From contig PYSS01000007.1 of the NCBI GenBank assembly GCA_003049465.1, positions 186,001 through 250,000 on the forward strand: 64,000 bases of DNA, in the 5' to 3' direction. The DNA is from Magnaporthiopsis rhizophila (taxonomy: Eukaryota > Ascomycota > Sordariomycetes > Magnaporthales > Magnaporthaceae). Both the position numbers and the translations under genes were made by a program. The notes beneath the pieces are model-generated. The model searched no databases. It was not told the origin of the DNA and worked only from the letters and a program-made list of their open reading frames with translations. Positions 54,954-64,000 of the stretch are shown here, in pieces. The first letter of the stretch is position 1, and the number at the start of each line of letters is the position of its first letter.

Positions 54954-56329
54954 TCACGAATATATGTCTAGGAGCATTTCGTATATATCGCTTGGTGTCT
55001 TGGTGCCGTATTCAGTGATGAACTTTGTGATCATCTGTGGGGGCTGCACGGGATGACGATTGGCATGTCAGATAGATCATGGACAACTCAGAAGCAGCGA
55101 ATCGAAACTTGGGGTGTATGTGCATGGGGGTAAATTACCGTGTAGTCCACGGGATCGTCATCGGCAGGGTTTGGCGGCTCAGGGGCGGGGGCGTCGGCGT
55201 CGGCACCGGTTGTGAAGCGCACGACCTGCTGCTGGACGCCGCAGCGCGGCAGGTCCATCTGGCTGAGCGGGTACACGCGGGCGATCTTGTGGCTCTCGGC
55301 GGCCACGTAGACGGACTTGCCGTAGGCGCGCACCAGCTCGGCAATGTTGAAGGTGCCGATGCGCGAGAGGATGCCACCGTTCTGGCAGAGCACCTCGGCG
55401 CCCAGGACGGCAAAGTCGACGCCGGCGGTACGCAGGACGTGGGCGACCTCACGCTCGGCCACCTCGGCCACGGGGATGCCGCGTGCGCGTAGAGCGGCGG
55501 TGACGGAGGGATGTTGTTGCTGTTGTTGTTGCTGCTGGTGCTGCTGTTCTTGTGATTGTGACTGTTGTGCCGACGACGGAGCTGTCGCTGGCGGGGGAGA
55601 GCTGAAGCGCGGGTCGACGACGTAGACAACGCGGAAGCGGGGGCTGCCATGCTCTGCCGTGTGCAGCTCGGCGGCCCGCAGCAGTATGGCGGCAACCGTA
55701 CGGCTGCCGCCCCCGGTCAGAACCACCTTGCCCTCGGTGATGATGCGGGCGCCGCGGTCGGCTATAGCGGCGCGGGCCTGCTTGGCGCGCGACGCGAACA
55801 GGCGGCTGTTGCGGATCAGGTACTGGCGCGTTTCCTCGAAGCTGTCGGTGGCTGTGGTAGCCGCTGCTGATTGTGCTGCGGCGGCAGCAGCAGCGGCCCT
55901 CCTGCTGCTGCTGCCGTCCTGCTTCTTAAGCGAGCGGAGGAGGTACTGTTGGAACAGGTCGGTACCGGCAGCGAGCGGGACGGGGTTCGGGACCGAGGCC
56001 TTGAGGCGCTCGGCCTCGGTGCGGATGATGTCGAGCGTCTCCATGACGGTGGACGAGGTGGTCTGGCCGAGCACGCTTATAAGAGCCTCGATGGCGGCGA
56101 CGGGCATGGTCACGTCGGGGTCGTCGGCCAGCACGCGCTGGTATGCCGAAACGATGCTGTGGCAGAGAGCCCAGGTTCCCATCAGCTAACCTAAGCCATT
56201 TTTATTCAAGCAGCCAGGATTCAGACGGGCGCCCTCATACCCATACTCGGCGACGGTCTGGCCCTCGGGCTTGGCTGCTCCCGTCGTCACTATCGGCGAG
56301 AGGGTCGGCGGAGCGGCGTCCGAGAGCAT
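54954..56329 (-). CDS. GCN3: Translation initiation factor eIF2B subunit alpha
   Basis: This is the regulatory alpha subunit of the eIF2B guanine nucleotide exchange complex, which senses phosphorylated eIF2-alpha in the general amino-acid control response. Three minus-strand exons, 56329-56241, 56156-55139 and 55043-54954, total 1197 bases, 398 residues. Blocks include VLADDPDVTMPVAAIEALIS, FASRAKQARAAIADRGARII, VLTGGGSRTVAAILLRAAE, VLGAEVLCQNGGILSRIGT, YVAAESHKIARVYPLSQMDL and, in the short last exon, PPQMITKFITEYGTKTPSDI. Two low-complexity insertions enlarge the protein: an Ala-rich one after SLKKQDGSSSRR and a Gln/His-rich one (QQQHPSVTAALRARG at its end). The first exon supplies MLSDAAPPTLSPIVTT and joins through GG-C to GIVSAYQRV. 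The divergent NECAP-like gene shares its upstream region. Confidence 0.95.
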
Positions 56330-56815
56330 GATGGCGGCGCGGCTTTTCTGTGTTTTTGTGGTGATAATAATGGAGAATCCTGAAGACCAAAAAATGCCGG
56401 GTTCAAGGTTGGAGCAAGAGAGCCGCTTTATTAGTCGACCGAAAGGAACTTTATCTTGGGAGAGTGATGATGTGAGTCAAATGTCTAATTGGATTCTTTG
56501 CAGCTTCCTCCGATTAAGCTGCACCACTATGACGGTATTGGAGACGCCATTGAGACCCACTCGCAGTGAGTCCCCTGATGGCGGGGTAGACGGCAGGTGC
56601 GCATTGGAGCTTGTTCAGCCACAAGGACCCTTGGCGGTCTGCTGCTGCCCCTCCCGCGGCAGGGCGGCGGCCCGAGTCGCCATCGCCAGACAAGCCAGCC
56701 TAGTCCAGGTGGTGTTCTGGAGCCGCACGATTACCTAGGCTGTGTTCGTCTTGCCGACGACACACTCAATGTCAAGAGACACCGCCAGAGGGCGCACCAC
56801 CAAGAGCAGCACACC
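56330..56815. promoter_or_regulatory. Shared upstream region of divergent GCN3 and NECAP-like genes
   Basis: A 486-base interval between two divergent start codons, so it must hold both promoters. No specific operator can be named. Confidence 0.5.
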
Positions 56816-57682
56816 ATGGAGACCATAGACCCGGCGACGGGCCGCCAGCTGCCCGCCGACGCCATCCAGCGCGTGCTCTTCATCGCGCCCGCCGTGCACG
56901 TCTACAGCATCCCGCCGCTGGCCTCGACCAAGGGCTACATGGCCGCCACCTGGACAGAGGACCCAAAACGCCACATCTTCACCGCCCGCCTGCGCGTCAT
57001 CGAGACGGCCATCCCGCAGCCCGGGGGCGCCGCCGCCGAGGACCAGGTCAAGACGGACGTGGTGCTCGAGGACCCGGCCACGGGCCAGCTCTTCGCCGCC
57101 GCCCCCTACACGTCGGCCGCCGTGGTCGAGCCGGCGCTCGACAGCTCGCGCTTCTTCGCCCTGCGCGTCCAGGACGACTCGGGCCGCAAGGCCGTCCTGG
57201 GCATCGGCTTCGAGGAGCGGAGCGAGTCCTTCGACTTTGGCGTCGCCCTGCAGGAGGCCCGCCGCGCCCTGGGCCTCGAGCAGAACCCCAGCAGCGGCCC
57301 CGGCGGGCCCCCTCCCGCCAATGCCGCCGAGAGCAGCAAGCCCGAGGTCAAGCGCGACTGGAGCCTCAAGGAGGGCCAGACCATCACGGTCAATCTGAGC
57401 GGCACCAAGTTCGGCGGTCGTGCGCGCACCCAGCAGCAGGACGAGTCCTCGGCCCCGCTCAGCTCTTTTGCGCTGGCGCCGCCGCCTTCGGCAGCCGCAT
57501 CCAGTGCCGCTGGAGGAGGAGGAGGTGGCGATGGTGGCGGTGGAGGCGGTGGTGGCTTCTCACTTCCTCCCCCTCCGAGCGCACCTGGGACCAGGTCACA
57601 TACCAGGACGGCCAGCAACGCCTCGAAAAAGGCGGCGGCCGACCTTGGCTTCGACGATGGGCAGTTTGGGGAGTTTGCATGA
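56816..57682 (+). CDS. NECAP-like adaptin-ear-binding coat-associated protein
   Basis: A single-exon gene of 288 residues. Residues about 15-180 match the NECAP PH-like (PHear) domain: RVLFIAPAVHVYSIPPLAST, KGYMAATWTEDPKRHIFTAR, FFALRVQDDSGRKAVLGIGF and ERSESFDFGVALQEARRALG. NECAP proteins bind AP-2 and accessory factors in clathrin-mediated endocytosis. The C-terminal third is Gly/Pro/Ser-rich and disordered, with a poly-Gly run, and ends DLGFDDGQFGEFA, whose acidic-aromatic ending resembles short adaptor-binding motifs. The start at 56816 (CACCATGGAG) has good fungal context. The function is inferred from the animal family. Confidence 0.92.
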   Translation: METIDPATGRQLPADAIQRVLFIAPAVHVYSIPPLASTKGYMAATWTEDPKRHIFTARLRVIETAIPQPGGAAAEDQVKTDVVLEDPATGQLFAAAPYTSAAVVEPALDSSRFFALRVQDDSGRKAVLGIGFEERSESFDFGVALQEARRALGLEQNPSSGPGGPPPANAAESSKPEVKRDWSLKEGQTITVNLSGTKFGGRARTQQQDESSAPLSSFALAPPPSAAASSAAGGGGGGDGGGGGGGGFSLPPPPSAPGTRSHTRTASNASKKAAADLGFDDGQFGEFA

Positions 57683-57938
57683 TGAACGGAGAAAGCAAAA
57701 GAAACAAGTGTCGACCTTGGGGTCTTTGATGGGCTGAGCTCGCTATTCATGTGTTCTTAGCCCCCCGCATACTTCGGCAATGGATCCGGTTCTCGGAATA
57801 GCACCGATGGGCAGAATACGGCCACACAGGGCTCTTTTGCCGCATTTGTCCCATTTGCTTATACCCCAATATATTCGTTTCTAGGACTACGCGCGATATT
57901 CTCTCCAGACCCTCGTCCGCCCTGGCCCCAGCCATCCG

Positions 57939-59219
57939 TCATAGCGGCCGGGCTTCTGCGAGCCCAAGCCATTTCAGACACGGGAGGCTCATGCGCTTGT
58001 CCCACGGCTTGGGGCCGTAGTAGAGACTGAAGGTGTTGACCGAGATGCTGCGGCCCCCACATTTTCGCCCGCTCCAAACGCGCAAAAAGGGGCTGCTCGG
58101 CCGTTTCATGTCCGAACCCGGAAGCTCATCCCCGTCATAACGACAGCCGTCTCTTTCTCCTCCGCCGTCACTCCCATTCTCGCGGTCGTCTGCCATCCTG
58201 GCATGCTGCTGGCAGACGTATCCTGGTGACGTCTGCCGGTCGTCCTTCCCCGTCCCATCTGCTGCTAGAGGAGACAAGGGATCGATATCATGAATAGTCC
58301 GTTGTTCCTCTCCCCTGGATTTCTCGTCTCCAGCGCCGCCGTGGCCCCATGAGAACGTGTCGGAGAACTTCGCCCTGGGCTCGAACACGGGCGACAATGG
58401 ACTCAGAAGCGAACACTCGGGAGGGGCTTGGGTCTGCTGCTCGGGAACCGCCCGCATATCCGCGTTCCCATCGTCACCGCCCGTCCAAAGCGCCATATCA
58501 CCAGACTCGGTGGCCGCATAGTCAGCGCCGCCAGCGGCCCAAAAGGGCTGGCTATACACGATAGGCAGCGCCGGAGGAGCCACAACAACAGGCTGGCGAT
58601 GATGAGCGTGCGTCGTCTGCCGCCGCCGCTGTCGCTGCTGTTGGTGTTGGTGTTGCTGCTCCGCCTGAGCCCGCCGCTCCTGCCGCTGCAGCTCGACGTA
58701 GATGTCGCCGAGCCGCAGTAGGATCAGACGCTCCTGCTGCTCCGCCTCGGCGAGCTTGCGTCTCAGCAGCGCGGCCTCTTTGCGCAGCTTGCGGCGGTTG
58801 GGGCCGCGCTCCTCGTTGCTGTTACCGCCGCCACCGCCACCGCTGGCCTCCTCCTCGCCCGGCTGCTGCTGCGCGGCGAGGCGCTGCTCGACCTGCCTCA
58901 GGCTCTGGAACAGCTTCATCGCGCGCTCGTCCTGCCGCCGGAGCGTGGCGGCGAGGTGCGCCCGCTCGGGGTGTTGCTGGTCGTAGTAGGACGACGACAG
59001 GCCGTGGAGGGCATGGACGGCAGCGGGCATGGAAGGCATTGGCCCGGTGTTACCGGGCCTACCAGCCCTGCCGCTCTTTGCCCGCTGCCCTGGGCCAGAG
59101 GCCGACGCGGCGGTGGACGCATGGCCAGGCGGGGAGGAGATATCCTTGGAACTTTGGCGCCGTGTCGCTCGCAGGGGAAGCACCGCCGCAGATTTGACAC
59201 CTTTATCCGTGGGCAACAT
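57939..59219 (-). CDS. Unknown coiled-coil protein
   Basis: A single-exon minus-strand frame of 426 residues with ATG at 59219. The N-terminal 70 residues are Ser/Pro/Gly-rich and basic. Residues about 80-210 form a likely coiled coil: ERAHLAATLRRQDERAMKLF, QSLRQVEQRLAAQQQ, a Gly-run break, then RKLRKEAALLRRKLAEAEQQ and ERLILLRLGDIYVELQRQER, followed by a Gln/His/Arg-rich tract. The C-terminus is disordered except for RSISVNTFSLYYGPKPWDKR and MSLPCLKWLGL, which look conserved and possibly peripheral-membrane or interaction motifs. I recognise no family. Its continuous long frame, consistent GC-rich third positions and sensible start support a real gene. Confidence 0.72.
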   Translation of the reverse strand: MLPTDKGVKSAAVLPLRATRRQSSKDISSPPGHASTAASASGPGQRAKSGRAGRPGNTGPMPSMPAAVHALHGLSSSYYDQQHPERAHLAATLRRQDERAMKLFQSLRQVEQRLAAQQQPGEEEASGGGGGGNSNEERGPNRRKLRKEAALLRRKLAEAEQQERLILLRLGDIYVELQRQERRAQAEQQHQHQQQRQRRRQTTHAHHRQPVVVAPPALPIVYSQPFWAAGGADYAATESGDMALWTGGDDGNADMRAVPEQQTQAPPECSLLSPLSPVFEPRAKFSDTFSWGHGGAGDEKSRGEEQRTIHDIDPLSPLAADGTGKDDRQTSPGYVCQQHARMADDRENGSDGGGERDGCRYDGDELPGSDMKRPSSPFLRVWSGRKCGGRSISVNTFSLYYGPKPWDKRMSLPCLKWLGLAEARPL

Positions 59220-60370
59220 GGTGGGATGGTGATGCTGTGATCGAGTTGTTGACGTGCTGGGATGGGTGTCTCTTGGGCCGCTATAGGCGAAGGCGAGGGA
59301 GACAAGCAGACTTCAAGAACCCTTGCAGATTGGGGGTGACGAGGCCGGGTGAACGTCCCCTGGGATATCAATACCCAGAAGACTTATTCGGCTCTCGGGT
59401 CAGGCGCCTTGAGACATATGGGCGAGAAACAGAGGGAGGCATGTTACCCAAAGAACCAACGGACAAAGAACCGAGCAGCTGATCCGGTCGGACTCGGCCC
59501 CAGCGTTCTCAGGCTTACTAGTAGCTCGCTATCAGATGCTTAGATTGCACAGCGAACAAAGGGAGGTGGGAAAAAAAAGGAATTCGGAAACATTTGCCGA
59601 GATGCTTAGATACGATAGACTCTAAATCAGCCCCTTTGACGACGCATAAAACTGAGACACCGCAGTCCGGATACGGAGCGAAGTTGTCTTGTCTCACCCA
59701 GTGCTATGCCAGAACAGAAACTGACACCCGCCGCAAGCGGCCTTTACCATTTTTAGCCAAGAACACAATGTGATGTACACAGGGAGGAGACAAGACATGG
59801 ATATACACCTTGAATTGACACGCTCGTCGCGTCAGGCCCGACGGGCGCTATGTTTGATTGAAACTAACCAAGGCTTTCGGCATAGACTGCATCTGATACC
59901 GTCTTCGAAGCGATCGATTCGCAGAGCCAATCGCATCACAGTTTATGAAAGCGGCCACCCGAACCCTTGTGATAGTTAGATACCTACCTTGATACGCATT
60001 CCCGCAGCCTGGCTAGCATCCAATTACTGTAACGAAAAAAACACAGCGAGTGATCCTATTGCTGACTATGGTTGGGTAGATGATATGTGGTGCCCCTTGT
60101 GACACAACGCCATGATGCCATTCCAGCACAGGACCATTCTCCAAGGAGCGTCGCAACCATGGTATTTAGGCGACATCACCCAAGGAAGACGTGCCAGTTG
60201 GATCCCTGATGCAGAGAGTAAGGGTTTACATGTCCCCTTGGACAGCCCAACTCCGTTTATCAAACCCACAGAGTCTGGAAAAATTGTCTACTAAAAAGGG
60301 TCAAACGGCTGGTACCCAAAAACAGTGGACACATGGCACGCAGTCGAATAAAAGTGCCGTTACCACCTGA
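59220..60370. other. Intergenic region upstream of the coiled-coil gene
   Basis: Promoter of the minus-strand coiled-coil gene and 3' flank of SVF1. Only short open frames without domains are seen. Confidence 0.45.
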
Positions 60371-61796
60371 TCAGTTCTCAGTCACCGGCTCCGAGTCCGT
60401 GATGAATGTTGCTTCGCTGAAAACCGCGCCTGTTTCCGTTATTTCGGGTTCGTCTCCGACCTTGAGCTTTAGGCTCAGTGGCGTTTTGCGTGGCATGTAC
60501 TGTGCTGGTGGTCAGCACAAAGAGACTGGAGTTCCTGCGTGGGGATCTAGACTTGCCTGGTAGATATATGGCTTGGTACCGACAGCAGCGCCAACAATCT
60601 TCTTGACAAACCCGGGGACCTCGGCCATGACATCGATGCGGTCAAGGCGGTCCTCATAATTGCCCTCGATAAGAGCCTCTACGGGCTTGTTGTCTTTACC
60701 GACTCCGGACCACGTGAGCCTGACCTTTGCCGGCTCCTTCCAGTCGTTCTCGGAGTCGCCCTTGGTCGTGACGTGCTCGGCGTGGCAGGAGCAGCCGGCG
60801 ACAACGATGTCGCCGTTGCGTGCGATCGCGCCAACGCTAACCGTGGTGCAGCCGTACGACGGCGGGGTCGTGTACTCCATCAGGACGGCCGAGTGGCTCT
60901 TGCCATGAAAGCTCGCAAAGTTCCAGCTAGCGGCAGCGTGGTGCGGCTTCATGCCCTGGAGTGCGTGGATAAAAAGTCCCAGGCCCTTCATGTCTATGGG
61001 CCCGTCGGCCGTGGTAATGGTGCCTTCGACCTCGCACCTGGGCCAGAAGGCGTGGCGCATGCTGCCCCAGGGGTTGGCGAGGTCTGTCCCGAACAGGGTG
61101 TTGCCCGTCTTGCCGGCGTGGAAGCCCGGAGCGGACCTCGTCACCTTGAGGTTGACAATGGCGCGCTCATCCGTCATGGACTTGATGGTGTAGCAATCAC
61201 CCTCATCGGACAGCTCGAGGGCACAGTCATTGGCGAAGAAGCCCGTCATGTCCTCGCTGAAGAAATGCTCGCTCAGGGGCGTCGAGCACCACAGGTGCGG
61301 CTTGGTGCCATCGAGATTGAAGACCTTGGTGTTGAACTGGCACGTGGTGCGGATGCCGCTGGATTTTGACAAGGTCAGCAGGGCAGAAGCGAGGGCATGT
61401 TTGTGCCAGCCAGCCTGAGAGACGGGCAGGAGGAGCCTTGAGGAGAGCCCTTACACGACGTTGCTATAGATTACCTGGCAGAACGCAAGCTGGCCGTTGT
61501 CTGCTACTAAGTAGAAACTCTGCGTCTCGACGCAGGTCGACTCCATGGCCTTCCATTTCAGGTCATCGCGTGTAAGTTCTGTGTACGGCGTGGTCTTGGC
61601 CTCCTCGGCAACCGACTTTATCGCACTCGGTCCATAGATAGGCTCTTGCGTGCCGGCAACGTTGGCCAGTCTGGACGGTAAGGGCTCGTGTCAGCTCAGG
61701 GCCGTGGACGCTCGTCGTTGGAGTTGGCGGGGGTCAAGACGTGTAGCGGGCTCGGGCGATGAGTATTGCTTACTGCTGCTTGGCCCAGTTGAACAT
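60371..61796 (-). CDS. SVF1: Survival factor 1 (Svf1) family protein
   Basis: Svf1 proteins are lipocalin-like. In yeast Svf1 supports survival under oxidative stress and is tied to sphingolipid (ceramide) handling. Four minus-strand exons, 61796-61774, 61670-61455, 61358-60557 and 60499-60371, total 1170 bases, 389 residues. Family blocks include [99 protein letters not shown] and [20 protein letters not shown]. The last exon begins [20 protein letters not shown]. The final intron (60556-60500, 57 bases) has a GC donor, CAG followed by GCAAGT, and no GT donor would keep the conserved YIYQ-YMPRK join. It diverges from the uL11m gene. Confidence 0.93.
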
Positions 61797-62619
61797 ATTG
61801 GGCGTGGGTGTTCCGTCCGACGACCGTGCCTGGTACCACCAAAGGTTTAGAAGACATGAAGAGGCAACATCGTTAAGATACACGTTGCCCCATGCTGCCG
61901 AGGGGCATCAGGGTGTTTGTTCCTGGGCAGCGGAAGCGGATGCTACTTACCTGCGGTTTTTCCAACGGGAATAACAGCCCGACTTTGAATTAACTCCCAG
62001 CCCACCTAAAATGCAAGCGTTCTTCGTAAAGGGAGCAGTGGGGTGGGTATATGTGAAAGAGAGGAAGTTGAGGCTGGCGATGGTCGGAAGAGATCAAATG
62101 TTTTGGGCCGAATTTCCAGAGTTCACCGCTTGCCCCATTTCAGACCAATACCTGCCGTTCCTATCACGGCGGTCGAGATTGAGTGGCGGCGGAGAGGACC
62201 CGATGGGCGAGGGGTTCCACCGCACGCATCAGGCGGGACGTTCCCTGTGGCTTGTGGACGTCACTGCTACCCCGTTTTTTGTCCAGCTGCTGCAGGTCGC
62301 TGCAGGGCTGCGAAGTGGATGGAGGGGTCCCAGACCAACAAGGGTGGCACAGACCCGGAACCCGGGAACGGGTGTGGCTGATGAGATGGAAGCTTCAATC
62401 CGTTTTTTTTTGCTGCATCGAGCTCACAACTCAGAGAACTTATTGCCCCACAACCGCGGACACAAGCCAGGCCTGTCGCCAACCGAACCTCGCGACGACC
62501 CAGCAGCAGCGACAGCGACCTCGACCATTGGAAATTGCCAGCACTGGTGCCTCGGCTGAAGTTGACGGCCTTCCATTCAGCGAAACCGCTTACATCTCGA
62601 GAATCGGCGGTTGGGCGCA
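61797..62619. promoter_or_regulatory. Shared upstream region of divergent SVF1 and uL11m genes
   Basis: 823 bases between divergent start codons. No distinct element or gene was recognised beyond short open frames. Confidence 0.4.
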
Positions 62620-63194
62620 ATGTCGAAGGCGCGCGCCGCGGGTGCGGTGGACCAGATCGTCAAACTCATCGTCGGAGCCGGGCAGGCAAGTCCACAGCCG
62701 CCAGTCGGTCCCGCACTCGGAAGCAAGGGAGTGAAGTCTATGGACTTTTGCAAGGTACGCTGTGCGGCGGCACCATATGCGCCGCTTCGCGAGCCCCCGC
62801 ACCTACCAACGACTCAGCCGGCTAACGGGAGCCCATTGCCGGAAATCAAAAACTCTAGGAGTTCAATGCCAGGACAGCGCATATAGTCACCGGCATTCCG
62901 ACGCCGGTGATGATCACAGTCCGCCCCGACCGGACATTTCACTTCGATGTGCGCACGCCGCAGACATCTTGGCTGCTGCTCAACGCCGCGCAGGTGCCGA
63001 CGGGCAAGAAGGGAAAGAGGAAAGGGGCCAGCAATCCGGGCAAGGAAATCGTCGGAACCATATCGCTCAAGCACGTTTACGAGATTGCCAAGATCAAGCA
63101 GTCCGAACTCCGGCTTTCTGGCTTGCCGTTGGAAGGCCTATGCAGGTCAATCATCTACCAGGCGAAATCGATCGGAGTGGACGTTGTGGCATAG
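62620..63194 (+). CDS. MRPL19: Mitochondrial ribosomal protein uL11m
   Basis: This is the large-subunit uL11 protein of the mitochondrial ribosome, at the GTPase-associated stalk base. Two exons (62620-62754, 62859-63194) give 156 residues, the expected size. The L11 signature is clear: [40 protein letters not shown] across the splice, then [40 protein letters not shown] and [17 protein letters not shown] at the C-terminus. The intron is 104 bases with a GTACGC donor and CTCTAG acceptor. The N-terminus is short without an obvious cleavable presequence, as is common for this protein in fungi. Confidence 0.96.
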
Positions 63195-64000
63195 CTACGA
63201 TGCGCTCGCTGATGGATGCTGCTCCGGTCACGAACCAAAGCGAAGCTAGGTACACCTTGTGGATATATACGATTGTACTATCTTGGATTCTGTGGCATCC
63301 GTGATTCGAACAACAAACAAAGACATAAAACCAACCCATCTTACCAAAGCGCTCCGCTGGCTCGGCCCCTGTTCGGGAAAAACCGCGTTTCCTACGAGGG
63401 GAACTTACCCGGTAGTCGTGGGTGACTTGCGCCCGGCGTTGGGCAGGGGGGTAGGTTGTGAAGCTAGCCCTTGTGACTCCAACCCCGCCGCACCGAGGGG
63501 CAGGTCTTCCGGCGAAGCTTTGCGGGCCTCGATATCGGGGCGTGGCGATCTCGGTTGTCCTGTCGGATAGGATTTTATTCGGGCCTTCTCTCGTCTTTTC
63601 CTGCTCCCACCGGACAGAGACATCCGGTCAAATCCAAGCATGAGCGCGCCGCCATCGGACACTAGTCGGCCTATATATGGATTTGACGTAATCGACACAT
63701 GCAGTGCGTGGGAGAAATGACGACTTATGGGTCGCACATGAATGGAGTGCTCGTCGGCTGGCTTGGATGGTGAACGTTGTCACGGGACTAGACCAAGGCA
63801 GTACCCGTTACACCAAAGCAAAAGGGAACGTTGTCATATCCAAGGGCTACGACGTGCTTGGTCCTTATATAAGGGATGGTACCGTGACAAACGTCATTGA
63901 AAGATATGACGAGATGAGCTCACTCGTGTGCGCATAAAATATTAGAGCCCTGCGTTGGAAGATTGAAGCTGTCCGGCCCTGTAAATTGAGGAATTGTTCC
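63195..64000. other. 3' flank of uL11m to the window edge
   Basis: No gene is supported. A 77-codon frame at 63704-63937 has no ATG at its first codon and no recognisable domain. Confidence 0.45.

Noticed and set aside
14289..63194. A biosynthetic cluster linking SAM synthetase, EGT1 and GFA genes
   Set aside because: They are 45 kb apart, separated by unrelated housekeeping genes, and no second ergothioneine gene (EGT2) is present.

Overview
The window looks like nuclear DNA of a filamentous ascomycete (Pezizomycotina, most likely Sordariomycetes). Genes are dense but split by many short introns with GT (sometimes GC) donors, CTAAC/CTGAC branch sites and AG acceptors. The set includes fungal-type genes such as a fused EGT1, fungal C2H2 and bHLH regulators, and SVF1. 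There are no operons and no bacterial or phage features. The species cannot be named from sequence alone.

Layout: 1-6.5 kb holds a 5'-truncated APQ12-like gene, GPN3 (minus), a perfect 7-bp satellite of about 0.9 kb, and S-adenosylmethionine synthetase. 7.9-13.3 kb holds a small secreted protein and a large disordered coiled-coil protein. 14-18 kb holds NSA2 (12 exons) and a PXMP4/PMP24 peroxisomal membrane protein. 19-21 kb holds a bHLH factor (minus) with about 5 kb of apparently gene-free DNA upstream. 26-32 kb holds a mitochondrial-type RRM protein whose start codon appears to be split by an intron, PEX5, and a membrane GNAT-like protein. 36-42 kb holds a C2H2 zinc-finger protein and ribokinase. 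42-46 kb holds a tandem GFA/CENP-V-domain protein and an Hsp70-like ATPase with a one-base frameshift. 50-63 kb holds EGT1 (13 exons), eIF2B-alpha (GCN3), a NECAP-like protein, an unknown coiled-coil protein, SVF1 and mitochondrial ribosomal protein uL11m.

The genes are mostly unrelated housekeeping functions. Loose links: SAM synthetase makes the methyl donor that EGT1 uses; PEX5 and the PXMP4 homologue are both peroxisomal; NSA2 and uL11m serve ribosomes; GPN3 and GCN3 serve transcription and translation machinery; EGT1 and SVF1 both relate to oxidative stress. I rebuilt each multi-exon gene by hand. Apart from the 5'-truncated first gene, the summed exon lengths are divisible by three in every case; the Hsp70-like gene is the exception and needs one base removed.

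I did not find a clearly new multi-gene system. The most unusual observations are the split start codon, three GC-AG introns in one window, the exact 129-copy heptamer, the long EGT1 intron lying between its two enzyme modules, the two-GFA-domain protein, and dispersed TACCTAGGTA-type islands confined to intergenic DNA.
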